Assembly (NCBI GenBank): GCA_900708905.1
Contig: CAADRB010000044.1
Coordinates: 974,463 to 1,038,462 of the forward strand
From: Hymenolepis diminuta
Lineage: Eukaryota; Platyhelminthes; Cestoda; Cyclophyllidea; Hymenolepididae
Direction: 5' to 3'
DNA length: 64,000 nucleotides
How positions within the stretch are numbered: the first letter of the stretch is position 1; each line of letters opens with the position of its first letter. Position numbers and translations under genes: made by a program. Shown piece after piece: positions 1 to 12,103 of this stretch. The notes beneath the pieces were generated by a model. The model saw only the letters and a list, made by a program, of their open reading frames with translations. It searched no databases and was not told the origin of the DNA.

Positions 1-2513
1 TAGGGTGGTTAGTCATCCACACCACTGAATGTACACGGATGGAAATTGACCTAGTGATCTCAGATTTGGTATTCATATGCCGTCAGCGTTTGCAGTATAT
101 GAAATTACTTTTACCATCAAATCTCTTCCTCATCGACCTTTGCTCTTGTGTCTAAAATCACTCTCATATATAGATTAATGATTTTAATACGTATCTGTCA
201 TGCTATGACTCGAAGAATTCACTCGCACATCCCGGGTTTTATACATTCTGCACATATGATCTGCTCTCACGTTCTCTCCTTTCTGTGCGTGTTAGTCTTT
301 GTTCCTTTTCCCCTCCTCTCACTTTTCTACTTATTCTTCAATACACTCTGGTCTCCTCTCAAGTAGCAATGTTATACAACGTTCGTTATACATATTCAGC
401 CATAAATATTAAATTATGTTCTGAATTTTAGGTACTTCAATCATAACAACAAAAAGATCACCTCGCTTCTAAGCATAAGTGCCTTGGATCTCCCTTCAAG
501 TAGCACCATTAATCCTTACTCTTTATATTTTGTATTTTTAGATAGATATCCTTAAGAGACATGAGAAAATCGTCTATCTCAATATTAAGGGATTCCGAAG
601 GTCTACAAATATTTTATGAATTCCCATGCCTATATATCCCTCAAACTTTAGTAATTTAAAGTGGGATATCTCCCAGCAGCTTCACCATATTTCTATCAGC
701 ACAAGAGACTTAAATCCTTGAAGCAGGGTTTAATCAAATTAAATTAACTAACACTCTAATAATAATAAATCCTTCTTTATACAAAAATTCCCAAGCAAAT
801 AAATGAAACAAATTCGGATAGCTCTTTTTCAGAGAAAAGTGGAAAATACGCTCTAATATGCTTATATTTTCACAAAACGTTATTTTTAATCATTTTCATA
901 AGAGAGTTAACAGTACGTTCCACCAAATACAACTCCATCTTATTACAGTTCTCATTTTAATTTCTACTGAAATAAGAGTAACTCCATCGGATGCATAACT
1001 GCATTAGAATATTCAAATCTTAAACACACTATCCACATTTTGGTGAGGCTGATCAAAAAGGTGTTTGAAATTTCACACAGTCGAGAAGAAAAAATACGGC
1101 TTGAAACGAATAAAGCCCCAAAGGGATTGGATTTTGGATCAGTTCTTACAGCATTCCCATAGAAAAAACGAAAATTGATCAAGAGGGTAACGATAACGAA
1201 ATCATTCTAACCTAATTTTATCCCAACATCTGTTCCATATATGTCATCTCCTGATATTTGAACAATGATTTAGAATATTTCCATTAAAAATTCCGAATAG
1301 GTAGGTGAACTATGTATCGTTTCAAAATAGTTTCGCTTTAGTACATAGTAAATTAACAGAGAAAAGCAATATCTCATGGGAGTCAGTCTTGGCAAAATTA
1401 ATAGCGATATATCAAAGAGGAACAATAATTGTTAACTACAATTATAAAAAAAGTCTATCCTCATACGTCGGTATTGTACACTGCTTTGATTCCCCTGTTA
1501 AGAACGATGCTTTAAAATTACCATAAGTTAATTATTAATTCTAATCTATTGTTCTTTAAATGCCTGCTAATAAGTAAGTGAAGGATGATTGAATTATCAC
1601 ATTATATAACCCAATAGGAATAAATTAATGTTGTAGAGTTATTTAACTATGCAATTGAATATTGCATTACTTTTTTAGATAAATTGAAAAAACGGTTAGT
1701 TAGAATTTCCGTTTTCACAATCTATTTAACAGACTCTGGAGAATGGGTGTATAATAATCAGTACGCCCTTCCGTAGAAAAAGAAGCTTTTTCTCGGACTT
1801 CTTATATCAAAGAACTTACACCATTAAGCCAAATTTCAATTATAACAATTATAAAGTTCAGAAAACGTTGAGAATCAAACCTCAAGCTGGTAATTTAGTT
1901 ATTATAACAACTTTCTAGACGGATATAGATGACTATTATTAGTTATAACTCGAAAGCAGTTGGACGATAATATTCAACAACTAGTCGTAGGGATAAAAAC
2001 TTATGATTATGAAAATGAACGCCCTGTTCCGGAAGTCTCTGATAGAGCATAGCAGCATATAATCTAGCATTTTTTCTAATCTACAGCTAAATCACCAACA
2101 CCGGCAAGTATATGGCAAAAATAGAGTATTCAAGTTTAGACTACTTATCATCTTCTCTAACTGAATGTGGGCACTTAGATGGAGAGTTGCTCGGCTTTTC
2201 ACAGCTGTGCTCAGATATCCATACCTGACACTTTTATTAATATAAACCTAGTCTCAATTTACAAATTCATGCTCTTTCATTCCTTCTTATAACCCTACTA
2301 TCAGGGAATACAGTTTAGTGCCTGAATACCTTTCTTTCTCTGGGCTTGGATATCAGGTTTTCGGATTTTGTTCGAGTCGCAGGAACTAAGACGATCACTA
2401 GGCCTATTGGCCAAATGTGATAACTGCCAATTCACAGTGGACTTCTCAATTCTCGGTTTCTGATAAAACACTCTCAATTTTTTTGGTATGGCAATAAAAG
2501 GTTTTAAGCTTAC
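1..2513. other. Sequence beyond the last readable TRPC exon; no gene seen
   Basis: No supported exon. Read on the minus strand this is downstream of the pore-helix exon, so it should be the next TRPC intron, perhaps with an S6 exon I failed to see. I looked for the conserved LLNMLIAM-type S6 sequence in reverse complement and did not find it. The open frames on both strands are short and have no family features. Confidence 0.5.
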
Positions 2514-2593
2514 CTGGTCTACGAATGGGGATCTTTGATAAACTGACTTGAGTAAACATAGCCCAAAACAAACTGTAAAGCGTATGCCGCAAT
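2514..2593 (-). CDS. TRPC: TRPC exon 10: pore helix and selectivity filter
   Basis: The exon starts after CTTCTAG and ends at the strong donor CAG|GTAAGC. With the two bases carried over from the previous exon it reads as residues 701-727. The sequence LYSLFWAMF matches the pore-helix signature (LFW-[AS]-x-F) shared by TRPC channels. The next residues read TQVSLSKI, where vertebrate TRPC3/6 have GLSE and TRPC4/5 have GLIN, so the usual glycine is lost and no acidic residue is present. The exon ends in phase 1 with a single G. The S6 exon that should follow was not found. This is the last exon of the gene that I can read. Confidence 0.9.
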
Positions 2594-2667
2594 CTAGAAG
2601 AGAAAATAGATGCATGAGTTTGCTTTATCTACGCGCATTCGAATTTTGGATGCAAAGAGGGAGGTAC
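2594..2667 (-). other. 74-bp intron between TRPC exons 9 and 10
   Basis: A very short intron with donor GG|GTACCT and acceptor TTTTCTCTTCTAG. Reading straight through meets an in-frame stop soon after the donor, so it must be removed. Splicing restores a Gly codon and joins the pore approach to the pore helix in phase. Most other introns of this gene are kilobases long. Confidence 0.85.
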
Positions 2668-2783
2668 CCTTCAAAGACCTCCGTTGAAGGATGCTTTTCG
2701 GTACTGTTTGGTGAATCATTTATCATTTGAATGCCATAGTACCAGTAGAGATTATGGAGACCCACCATGAATGCGAATATGAC
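2668..2783 (-). CDS. TRPC: TRPC exon 9: end of S5 and pore approach
   Basis: Thirty-eight codons plus two bases, residues 663-701. The exon begins after TTCACTTAG with VIFAFMVGLHNLYWYY. This is the end of S5 and the start of the outer pore, matching the TRPC3/6/7 pattern FMIGM-x-NLYSYY. After it comes a short outer-pore turret with an Asn-Ser-Thr sequon (potential N-glycosylation) and the acidic segment TEVFEG, which aligns with the TTVEES segment of TRPC3/6. Donor GG|GTACCT, phase 2. Other possible donors downstream do not give the correct phase into exon 10. Confidence 0.92.
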
Positions 2784-5311
2784 CTAAGTGAATAAAATAA
2801 ATGAAACAATTAATGTAAGGCTGTAAGATCAAAATAGTTACTGATAAAAATTCGACAAAAGAAAGCTCAAAGCTTGTCTCGGAATAGTCGATTCCCGTAG
2901 ACTGTATCAAAGTCGTACTTAGCCCTTATCAATACTCGGGCACGTATCACTTTTGACAGTTTGAGTGACAGGATCATTTGATCTTCAAACTTCAATAACA
3001 TGAGAACAACATTTGTATTTCCATATGAAAATTTTGTTTTGTCAATAAAGTGTCTTGGAGTAACTGCGGTCCTGTCTTATCTTCCCCTCTGAGTCTCAGC
3101 CAAAAAAGCTCACTGATCTAGTGGGCCGATAAATCAGCTACAGAAACTAAATCTACCAGCATAAATATGGTATTGAAGAGCCCTACTTTACAAAAGTTAT
3201 TTCGCTACTTAGTATGTCAATGACTAAGCCATAAAGACAGGTCATATTGTCCTAGAGCTATATTAAGCCACCAAAAAGCCGACACCTTTCATTGGGTGTT
3301 TTTACTTCTGAAGGAATAAATGCACATCAAGGGGTAATCAAAAAGTAATCTTCAACGTTTGTCTATTTGATCCGTATCGAATAATCTTAAATTAAAATGC
3401 GTTTATTCTTCAGCGATTTTAAATCTCAGCTTTAAATTCTTATTCAGATTTTACCAATTACTTACCATTGAATACAATTCACATGCACCATAAGAGATCA
3501 ACCCGCGAGGACAATAATACAACTGAAATGAATTATGAATCTTTGGAGTGTGACATCGGCCAACTTTGTTGGACACCGAAGCACGATAAGGCCAGCACGG
3601 TATGGTTAAAGGTCAATTGAGAATTACATAGATAAAAAGCACTTGTTATAAGCCTACGTATTTCCTCTAATAGTTTCAATGCCCGATTTATAGTAGGAAC
3701 ATCCATCTGACGCAATGAAGTACAAGTGGATAAATAACGCGATGAAGCTAAATATGCAGTAAATGGCCTAAGTTTCACAGCTATTGGCTGGGCATTTGCT
3801 AGAACCGCGACAAACATGGGCCATACCACACCGAGTACGCTTTGTCTCAGAATACACGATGAGCAGTGAGGAGTTTGTGATTTTATTTTGCTCTGCTATT
3901 TTAGAGGGGTTTGGGATGAGACAAACTGGGATCAAATCAAGAGTAGTTTGCTCTTCAATAGTCAACCATATGAACAAGCACAGTTACCATCATATCGGGT
4001 ATAAGTTAGTGAATCGCACTGAAAATAATATATTTCTGTCTTCTTCCTGCTTATCCTATCGAGTTCGATTCATTTGTAGGTGAGGAATTATTCCAGTGAC
4101 ACTTAACACTGATACATCCTTCATTTTTCCTAATCAAGTGGTGATATAAAGGCATTTCGGTTATCTCCTTAAGAATCCTGAAAGCGATATGAAGTTGGAG
4201 TTGTCAATAAGCCCACATATTTTTAATTTATTCACTATATTTTTATTTATTTACTTCATCATATATATAATGGCAAAACTATAAATGATTTAATGATAGA
4301 GGGGCAAACTTTTAAGTTTCCATTTTGGAGTAGTCGTTTACTTTTCTACTAATTTAAAAGTGTTCATCTTTCTAGTGAGAAGGAAGGTAAATGAAGAATC
4401 CAAAAGTACCGTTAAAATTATTGAACTCCTAAGCAGATTTAAAATTATTTTTTCCAGTACGCAGTGGATAGAGGGTAGTATCATGGAGCTTCTCTAGTGT
4501 GAAAATCGAATTCTTTCACCCTTTTATTAGCTGGACTTAATCTATCCAATTAGCTAATGGGTGCCCAATGATAGACATCAAACTTTAGACCTGTGACTTC
4601 ACAAACGAACGCTTTAATTACGGTGCCACCAGCACTCTTTTCAGTAGAGTATCCGCTAGCTGCCACACACCATAGACAAATAACAGGTAAGCTACAACTA
4701 CAACAGCTATCTCTTCGCTATCACCTCTTAGGATATCGAGCGTAGTAGCTATTGTTTTGAAGCTGTCTTTGCTCATCTAGTCACAACTTTCCGTGACGTT
4801 TTATTCACCATGAACTTAAAAGAGCAATGACACTTAACTGGGTCAAGGGCAGTCGAAAACACGGGAGTAGAGATGGGAAAGCATGCTGAACAAAATATAT
4901 TCTACAATTAAATTCTAATTCTAATTTTTTTCCCAATTACATTAAACGACTCACATCCTAGTTCAATTGCCAGTGTATTTCAAATGGTAACCAATGGTAA
5001 ATGGCCAAGATATGGTAATGATCTGAATCTTTAGATAAGATATCTGAACACTCGTATCATTCATCTTTCTATTTCCAACTCAACACAAAAATACGCGACC
5101 TAACTAGTTCAGAATAAAATCTGCCTCTATATGGGAATGCGATTGGGTAGGTGACAAGGTGAAAGACACGATGTTGAGTTAGTTTAATTGACTGCCGGGC
5201 CAAACAAAAGTGAGGATTAGCTGAGATGGATTATAACTGACATAAAGGAAAACTAAGAATACCGATAGGACTGGTAAAACATATTTTTTGGATATAAATT
5301 TTCATACTCAC
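2784..5311 (-). other. TRPC intron 8 (2.5 kb) with one dispersed repeat copy
   Basis: Bounded by donor TTA|GTGAGT and acceptor CACTTAG, both phase 0. It contains repeat copy 1 (4474-4640) and a less AT-rich patch at about 4640-4800. Several open frames of 60 to 100 codons occur on both strands around 3.5-4.1 kb. None shows a recognisable domain, and runs of that length are expected by chance in 64 kb of such DNA. Confidence 0.75.
4474..4640 (-). repeat. Dispersed SINE-like repeat, copy 1 (tRNA-like end)
   Basis: This is the longest copy. On the plus strand it reads a body with CTTCTCTAGTGTGAAAAT, then TTATTAGCTGGACTTAATC, then ATCAAACTTTAGACCTGTGA and CGCTTTAATTACGGTGCCAC. The reverse complement of the last part looks like a decayed tRNA 3' half with a B-box near GTTTGATGTC. 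It shares the body with copies at 11967, 26781 and 45180, and the tRNA-like part with the copy at 45180. No coding capacity. SINE-like is an inference from the tRNA resemblance. Confidence 0.6.
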
Positions 5312-5496
5312 TAAGACGTATAGAACCATGAACCGAACAATGTCTGTCAGCATTCGAGTAAAGGAGATTTGTAGTGGACCTAGAGCCTCGAAAGCTGGCA
5401 TCAGATATGTGGTCCTTGCAAAGCTCAGGACATTGGCGATAGCAAACAGCACATCGGAGATAATTTCCGGATCATTTGAAGACCATTGAAATCGCG
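5312..5496 (-). CDS. TRPC: TRPC exon 8: S4, S4-S5 linker and S5
   Basis: Residues 601-662. Acceptor TTTCCTTCCACAG; donor TTA|GTGAGT, phase 0. The exon opens with RFQWSSNDPEIISD, matching the WWPSDPQIISE segment just before S4 in TRPC3. S4 reads LFAIANVLSFAR, and the linker reads LGPLQISFTRML, one of the most conserved TRPC strings (LGPLQISLGRM). S5 then begins with DIVRFMVLYVL. The match covers the whole exon length without gaps. Preceded by a 10-kb intron, the longest within the firm gene model. Confidence 0.95.
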
Positions 5497-8400
5497 CTGT
5501 GGAAGGAAATGGAGCAGATTGATTATTTTATAGTTGTAATTAATTATATGGTTTTGTAAATTCATGTTAGCTTTATCATATTGCCAGAATCTTCCTTGTT
5601 AAAACACAGAATTTACTAATGGTATATCTATAATATTTCAAGGTTGAAATTAGCAGTAGGTAATAGAGTACACATTATGATAACATGTTTTTTCCATTAA
5701 TCAATTATCATAACTATCTTTATCGTATACATTATCCCAAAGTATTTAAAATGGATGGTTGGACATTGTCATTCAGTACATGTCCGTAGCTGAAATAAAT
5801 AACAAGTTAAAGCTAAACGAGAAACGATACGGATTTAGACAGAGGGACACAGCAACCTGCGTCCCAGACACCAATATATAAAAGCATTGAACTTATCAAA
5901 GAAAAACATTTCGAACTAAATGCTCATTGAGAGGTCTAGTTCCTTTGATTGTTATCTTGAAATCGCAGATTTATATGTAAATCAAGTTAATGTCCTTTTG
6001 TCTTTGAAGCCCTTATGATGTAAAATATGATATTATTTCATTCGGTTGGAGCTCAGTTTTGAAGGCGACTGGGTAAACATTACGTTAGATGTCAATTTTT
6101 AAAAGGGAAAGTTTGCAGTAATAAGTATTTCGTAACTCTGCATTTTACAAAGTAGTTCCAATTTTTCCTTTGGTAGAAGAAATTCTTAACTTGGAGTTAA
6201 CTAAGCCTTAAAGAAAGGTTGTCGTGCCCTGCTCATCTTTTTAACTACATCTTTCAACCACTGACAGTTGAGTAAAAAAACCCTTTAATTCCGTCATTAT
6301 CTATTTGATCAATGATTCAAATCAATGTGAGCATATTGTGCGTATTTTATAACGTAGATATTCCAAATATTAAACTCTGTAGAATAACCACGAGACGCAT
6401 TATACTATTGACTTAGATGGCCAACTTCGAGGTAGGTTTCAACTACATTAAAACTAACAACTAGGATTAGGGAGGTGTTCCAATGAGCTTTTTATTCTTA
6501 TAATATTTTCATTCTCAACATTCTTATCCGTCACCCCACGGACTTATTTCTTAGTAAAAATTCTAACTGCGTATTAAATGGAAACGACAATAATAATTTA
6601 AAAAGAAAACAGAGCTAGAAAGCATATCTAGTTAGCAAAAGTAGATAGTTTGAAAAGTCAAACATTTCATGTCTTTGTTTAAACATAACTTTCTCGGTTA
6701 ACTTATGGTATTTTTCTAACTGGTAAATGGTTATTAACATAACCGTTGTTTGCCTAGAAGGGTTTATTTTAAGGAATATTATAATTTAAACCTAATCAAA
6801 AATGATGTATTGGTTATAGATACAGTATATGAAATATAAAAAAGTGATAAAAATTTCATGGATATGAAAGATATGGTATAATCAATCATTCGATTAAATT
6901 AACCAATCAGAAAGTTTTGAAGATCGTGTTTATAAACTTAACCAAATACGTGAGCACTGAAAATTGATCTTTGAGGATTTAGGATATTAGGTCGTGGACT
7001 AGATTCATTAACTGAGAGGTGAAAAGTTAGATGAGTTCAAATGTTCTGACTTCTAACTGACCACACCTTACACCGTATTGCATCATTCTACAGTATATAA
7101 TGTTGAGATGACTTCTCATAATATGAAATCAAAATTTAGCATTCAGATTGGCAATGTTACTAATAAAATGCAGTATTTTAGGTTAAAATCTTTCGGATAT
7201 CACTAAATACCTCAACTTTTTTCAAGGAAAATCACGTATGAGCATTCACATTTATCACAAAATTCTCATTTTCAAATCTTTTTCTAAGGTAATAATTTTT
7301 TTCCTCCTTTACTTAAACTTTCCGCTTTTTGCTTATGATATTCCTATTCTTTTCAAACGATTCTTTTTCAAGTTAACAGTAAATTGCCCATCTTGAAGCA
7401 GGGATTTCTCCATTCTGAGGAAATTTTGGGGGAAAACTAGTTTGATTCATTTCGATAACAATTCATTTTTAGGTAGTTGCGTTTGTTTTAACCGTTTTCA
7501 ACCAACACAATTGGAGAATATTAATTACCGATTTTTCCAGATAACTTAGTTTTCACTTGTAAAATACCAACGACATGTTGGTTACAAAACTCAAATCTCA
7601 CTTTTTCCATCTTCGCCCACATTATTTTTCCTTTTTTCTTTCTCCTTTTTCCCACTTTCCTCTACCTCTCTCCCCCTCGAGTTTCTATTGACGTTGCATA
7701 ATATAAATTTGGTTTACTCTCAGCTCTTGATCTTCTACTTTGGAAATTGTTATTGACCGCTGTTAGTTGAAAGTTGTTAATCTTAGCTCCGACAACTCCG
7801 ATCTGTTCCTTGCGTTTTGTTATCTCAATTTTAGAATGTTTTCTATGAACATAGATAACAAGCAACAGCGTTAATGTAGCTTGAATAAGTTTGTTTTGAA
7901 ATGAAAAAAAATTTAATCCTACAAACTGTATGGAATAAAAATATATTGAATTACCATGGTTAATAATTTAAGTTAACTTATTAACAGCTCAATAAGCCTT
8001 ATCATGTTTTTTAAAAATGTAATAACTCTTTTAATATATATTTTCTGTTGTCAAGGGAAGACTTGTAGTCTTAGAGAGTAACAGTATTCTGAACAGTTTG
8101 TTAAACGTTTCTTCATTTCTTGAACATAAAAATATTTAGAAATGTTAATTTGACTCGCAGTTTATGAATCAGTTTAAAATATCCCCATGAAGTATTATTT
8201 TAAAAAGATAATGTGACAGGTATTTGTAGTTAATATCTCCTAATGTCAAATTCTAAAAAGTAGTTCGGGTCCACATCAAGGTCATTACTTTAGAAGAAGA
8301 CTTCAGGGCTTCCGATATAGCAAATATTGCTCTTTTCTGCGTCAGAGTCACCATCTTAGAAGACGTTAGCAGCTGAATATCTAATTCTGGGTTCTAGCTA

Positions 8401-9324
8401 TTCTACAGGCTTTATACTTTCACCAAAATAAGAGGATAGGGAGAGGATATGGTTATGCAAGCAAGTTTATTGGCAGAATTCTCTGAAGAGGAAAGAGAGG
8501 AGACCGAAAAGGATGACGTGAAATTTCAAAGAGTTGGTAAAATAAATGTAGTGGTAGTTTGTATGTATTTAGCTCAAGATATAGCATAAACCGTTGGAAG
8601 AATCTTAGGATACCTCTGAATTGGATGGATTTAAGGATGCGGCTGATATAGAATGCGGGTCGGTTATTCACTTAAGAATAAAACTCTCTCCCCCTCATCT
8701 CAGACTAGATTGCTCCTGGTTCGTAGTAGAGGATCAATTCCAACTATTGATGCTCAAATGAGTGTGAAAATCTTAAATAGGCTAAAGTTAGACTTAAAAT
8801 GTGTAGTGGATTTTATTGTGATAAACTTTTTTAATTTTATCTTTTTTCAATACAATATATGTCTATTATAGCCTGATTGGCCCCCAGAATAGCCACAAAT
8901 CCTAGACCTCAATGACAACACGCAAATGCTCCAAAATTATGCAAGGCAACGACCCTTCAATTAAGCATATTTCAACAAATATGCAAATTGTAAGACTAAA
9001 TAACAAAAAATCGCAAATCCAATTTTTATTGAAGAAAAATTTTTATTTTCATCCAAAATATCCAAAAATAACATTTTGATTGCGATTCCAAAATCTCCTT
9101 GAATATTTACAGAACTTCGATATTTCAGATTCCTCTAGACAAGAATGCCGAGAACATAAACGGGCATCCATAAGTGTCAATCACTCTCCCCTAAGATAAA
9201 CCGACTTCGGTATACACTTCCTTTTCCTATTTCACCAAAACAGTATGAATCAATGCATTTTTTCATCAATTTAAAAATTAGAAAAATATGTGATTAAAAA
9301 TATTTACTCGGGAAAATCAATACT

Positions 9325-9380
9325 GGCTAACAAGCCTAACCACACCAGCTTTACAGAACATAAATTCGAGTCCCCAAGGA
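9325..9380 (+). repeat. Degenerate tRNA-like fragment
   Basis: The plus strand shows TGGCTAACAAGCC followed about 35 bases later by ATTCGAGTCCCCA. This resembles a tRNA with a degenerate A-box and a near-perfect B-box and T-loop (TTCGAGTCC). The central arms do not pair well, so I read it as a decayed tRNA-derived element, not a working tRNA gene. Confidence 0.35.
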
Positions 9381-11966
9381 ATACGCGTATGAGAAAGATG
9401 ATTTGAAGCGATAAAAAATTCTGTGATTCTGCATACCGGATAGAAATATAAGGAGCCCCAATTTCTAATCGAAATTGGATGAAAGAAGATTCTCTAGACC
9501 AAAAAGGGAAAGTCTCTCAAATCTTCACCTATGAAACACAAAACATAGGGTTATTTGTTATATGTAAATGTCACTCACTGGACTTGACCGTATTATGATT
9601 TCCCAAGAAAAACCAAACAATTTTTATAGTATAACATCTGAACTTGGGAAATAACAGATTATCAAAATTAAACGGAATATTGATTAGTAGTATATAACAA
9701 AGACAGGATGTCACGAATCTTGATTTATTCAATTTCCAGAGGCATTGAGTTATCTGCATTCACTTATTGCTTAATATCTAAATACTTCATGGATGAATTT
9801 TATTTCATTAATCCCTGGGTTGATGTGTGAGTTCATGTACGGGATATTAAGAGCATGTTGGCCCTTCGATTTACTTAAATGGTTACTCGTGTAACTTTGA
9901 GTTATTCTCAGAGTAATTATCAGGTATACTAGGCTTGTAAAGGCATTTTAAATATAACAGAGCTGGAAATTAGGTTAAAAATCAATGGTAAGAATATCTT
10001 AGAGACGAAATGGATGCGATCGTCACTGAAGATAAAAATTTTCCACTTTTCTGATGGAAATTAACATCATCATCATTAAATTTTAATGGCCAAAAGGTAC
10101 TAAAGATACGAAAATATATGATGTTAAAACATATTAAGTTCACAAATACCTATGAATTTTGCTTAGCGTAATTAATAAAACATAAACAAATAAACACCAA
10201 TTTGATGCGGTTCACCAACTATTAAAACTAATAAACTGCTACAACATGGAAAAATCCTAAAATATTTTGATGCAATATTAGATTCTAAAACAGAAGACTG
10301 TTTTTTAAAGTTAAAATCCATGCATTCTAAATGAAGAGGTCAAATTTTGTAAGATATTTTGATGTTCTAAACCTTCTTTCTGCTTCTACTCAAAAAAGTT
10401 CTCCTTCACCCATATTGAACTGTTCTACTCTTTCCTGTTTTTCCATGCCCCCCACTTTGTAATCCAGACCTGATCATACGCCTGACCAAACATAATTTCT
10501 ATTTAACATCTAAAAATAAATGGATTAGTGATAATTACAATAAATCAAAACTAGGAATCATACTGCAACAGAAAATCATACTTAAAGAGGGAGAAAATGG
10601 GCAGCTTATTCCCACTTACTTTTATGCTTCCTAAGCATGGATTTTACGGTTCGAGTATTCCTGAATAATTCATAAGGGGAAAAACCCCTTGCCAAAGCGA
10701 AAAAATATCCACCACACTGGAAAAAACCTTTACTTTATGTACACTAAGTGGCAAGAAACGGAGAAACAAAATCTTTGAAATGACGTTTTCAGTACCACGC
10801 ATGTCAAACTTCTACATATATCGTTGTAGTACTTAACTCCATAATTGTTTAACTGAGCATGTAACGAAGTTTTAAAAAATTCGACTAAAAAAAACAATTA
10901 ATTTAACGGAAAATTGAGAAGAAGGATGCAAAATGTTGTTAGTAGGAGGAAGAAAAACCCGTTTAAAATACCGGAAGGATTTGCGAAAACTGCAAATTAC
11001 TGTTAATTTTACTGCGCTTGAGTAGTTGAAAAAAATAGCCAGCATTTGATTTTAAAAAAATATAGAAAAATGAAAATGAGATTTTTACATAGCTGCAATG
11101 GAAAATAAATTAATAATTTATCATTGCGTTTCTTGTTGCGGTTAATTAATTTGATCACGGTTAAGAAGGCTTTGGTTTCATTACCACGCTACTGCGAAAA
11201 TAAACAGACCGCCAGTAAGATGTTTTTGAAATGTTGATCCAACAGTTCATAGATCGTGAGTTACGTTTACTTATGTACCTTAACGTCTACTCTTCTGATA
11301 TTTTAAACATGCATGGAAGAGTGTTGAGAGAAAAATAATGGAATCGTCAAATTAATTTGCAATGATAATAACTATTCACTTATCAACGCCACTGATGTCA
11401 TTCTAAGGACGATTTGTAATGTAATATGCATTATTTTGCGAACAGAGGCAGCTTGTAGAAGAATGGATACAATGTCAGATAATTATCAGATAATGTGGCA
11501 TAAGATAAGAATAATCTCTTTTTATGCTAACTGGCAAATAATTAGAATTTACTCAATGACAGTAAATTATAACCCCTCAATAGTGGGAGTTAATGAAGCC
11601 AAAAATACATACAACTTGATTTTATAAAAATCTTACTACAAATCGCTTTATTACTTTGAGGATGGGATAGTCACAATCGTCAAACGTAATGAAATTTCGG
11701 GGATTGAAAAGCGAAATACGCGAATTTGACAATCAGTCAGGCTTCGCACCTCCATTCTTGACAACAGGAGTTTGATACTATTTTCTGCTCAAGAGCATTT
11801 ATCTATTATACTGTTATCGCCAGTGCTTTATTCATCCCAATATGTTTGATTTTAGTATTTGTGAGTTTTAAATAAACATAAAATCACTCAAATCATGCTA
11901 TATGACAAGTCAATGGGGTGAACGAGGAACGTTATTACTACAAATCCATTTACAAAAAGACAGAGG

Positions 11967-12050
11967 AGGTAGCTTCATGTAGGCTTTCTAGTGAGAAAAT
12001 TACATTCTTTTACTTTTGTATTAGTTAAACTTAACCCAATGTAGTTATCC
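11967..12050 (-). repeat. Dispersed repeat, copy 2 (body only)
   Basis: Plus strand GGCTTTCTAGTGAGAAAAT then ATTCTTTTACTTTTGTATTAG and ACTTAACCCAATG. It aligns base by base with 4485-4560 of copy 1, with scattered substitutions. The tRNA-like part is missing or too decayed to see. Orientation is given as in copy 1. Confidence 0.5.
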
Positions 12051-12074
12051 AAACTTCGAAGACAACCAATACTG

Positions 12075-12103
12075 TTTTCTTTCTTTCTTCCTTCCTTCCT
12101 TCC
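12075..12103 (+). repeat. Pyrimidine microsatellite (TTTC then TTCC units)
   Basis: An uninterrupted T/C tract that changes from TTTC units to four TTCC units. Simple repeat inside TRPC intron 7, just beyond repeat copy 2. Confidence 0.85.

Noticed and set aside
2330..2440. Minus-strand frame with IWPIGLVIVLVPATRT as the S6 exon
   Set aside because: Hydrophobic and roughly S6-like, but it has no acceptor giving the required phase, a stop lies just in front, and it lacks the conserved LLNMLIAM residues.
3533..4083. Overlapping open frames of 69 to 99 codons on both strands
   Set aside because: They overlap on opposite strands, show no domain, and such lengths are expected several times by chance in 64 kb of AT-rich DNA. 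They lie inside a TRPC intron.
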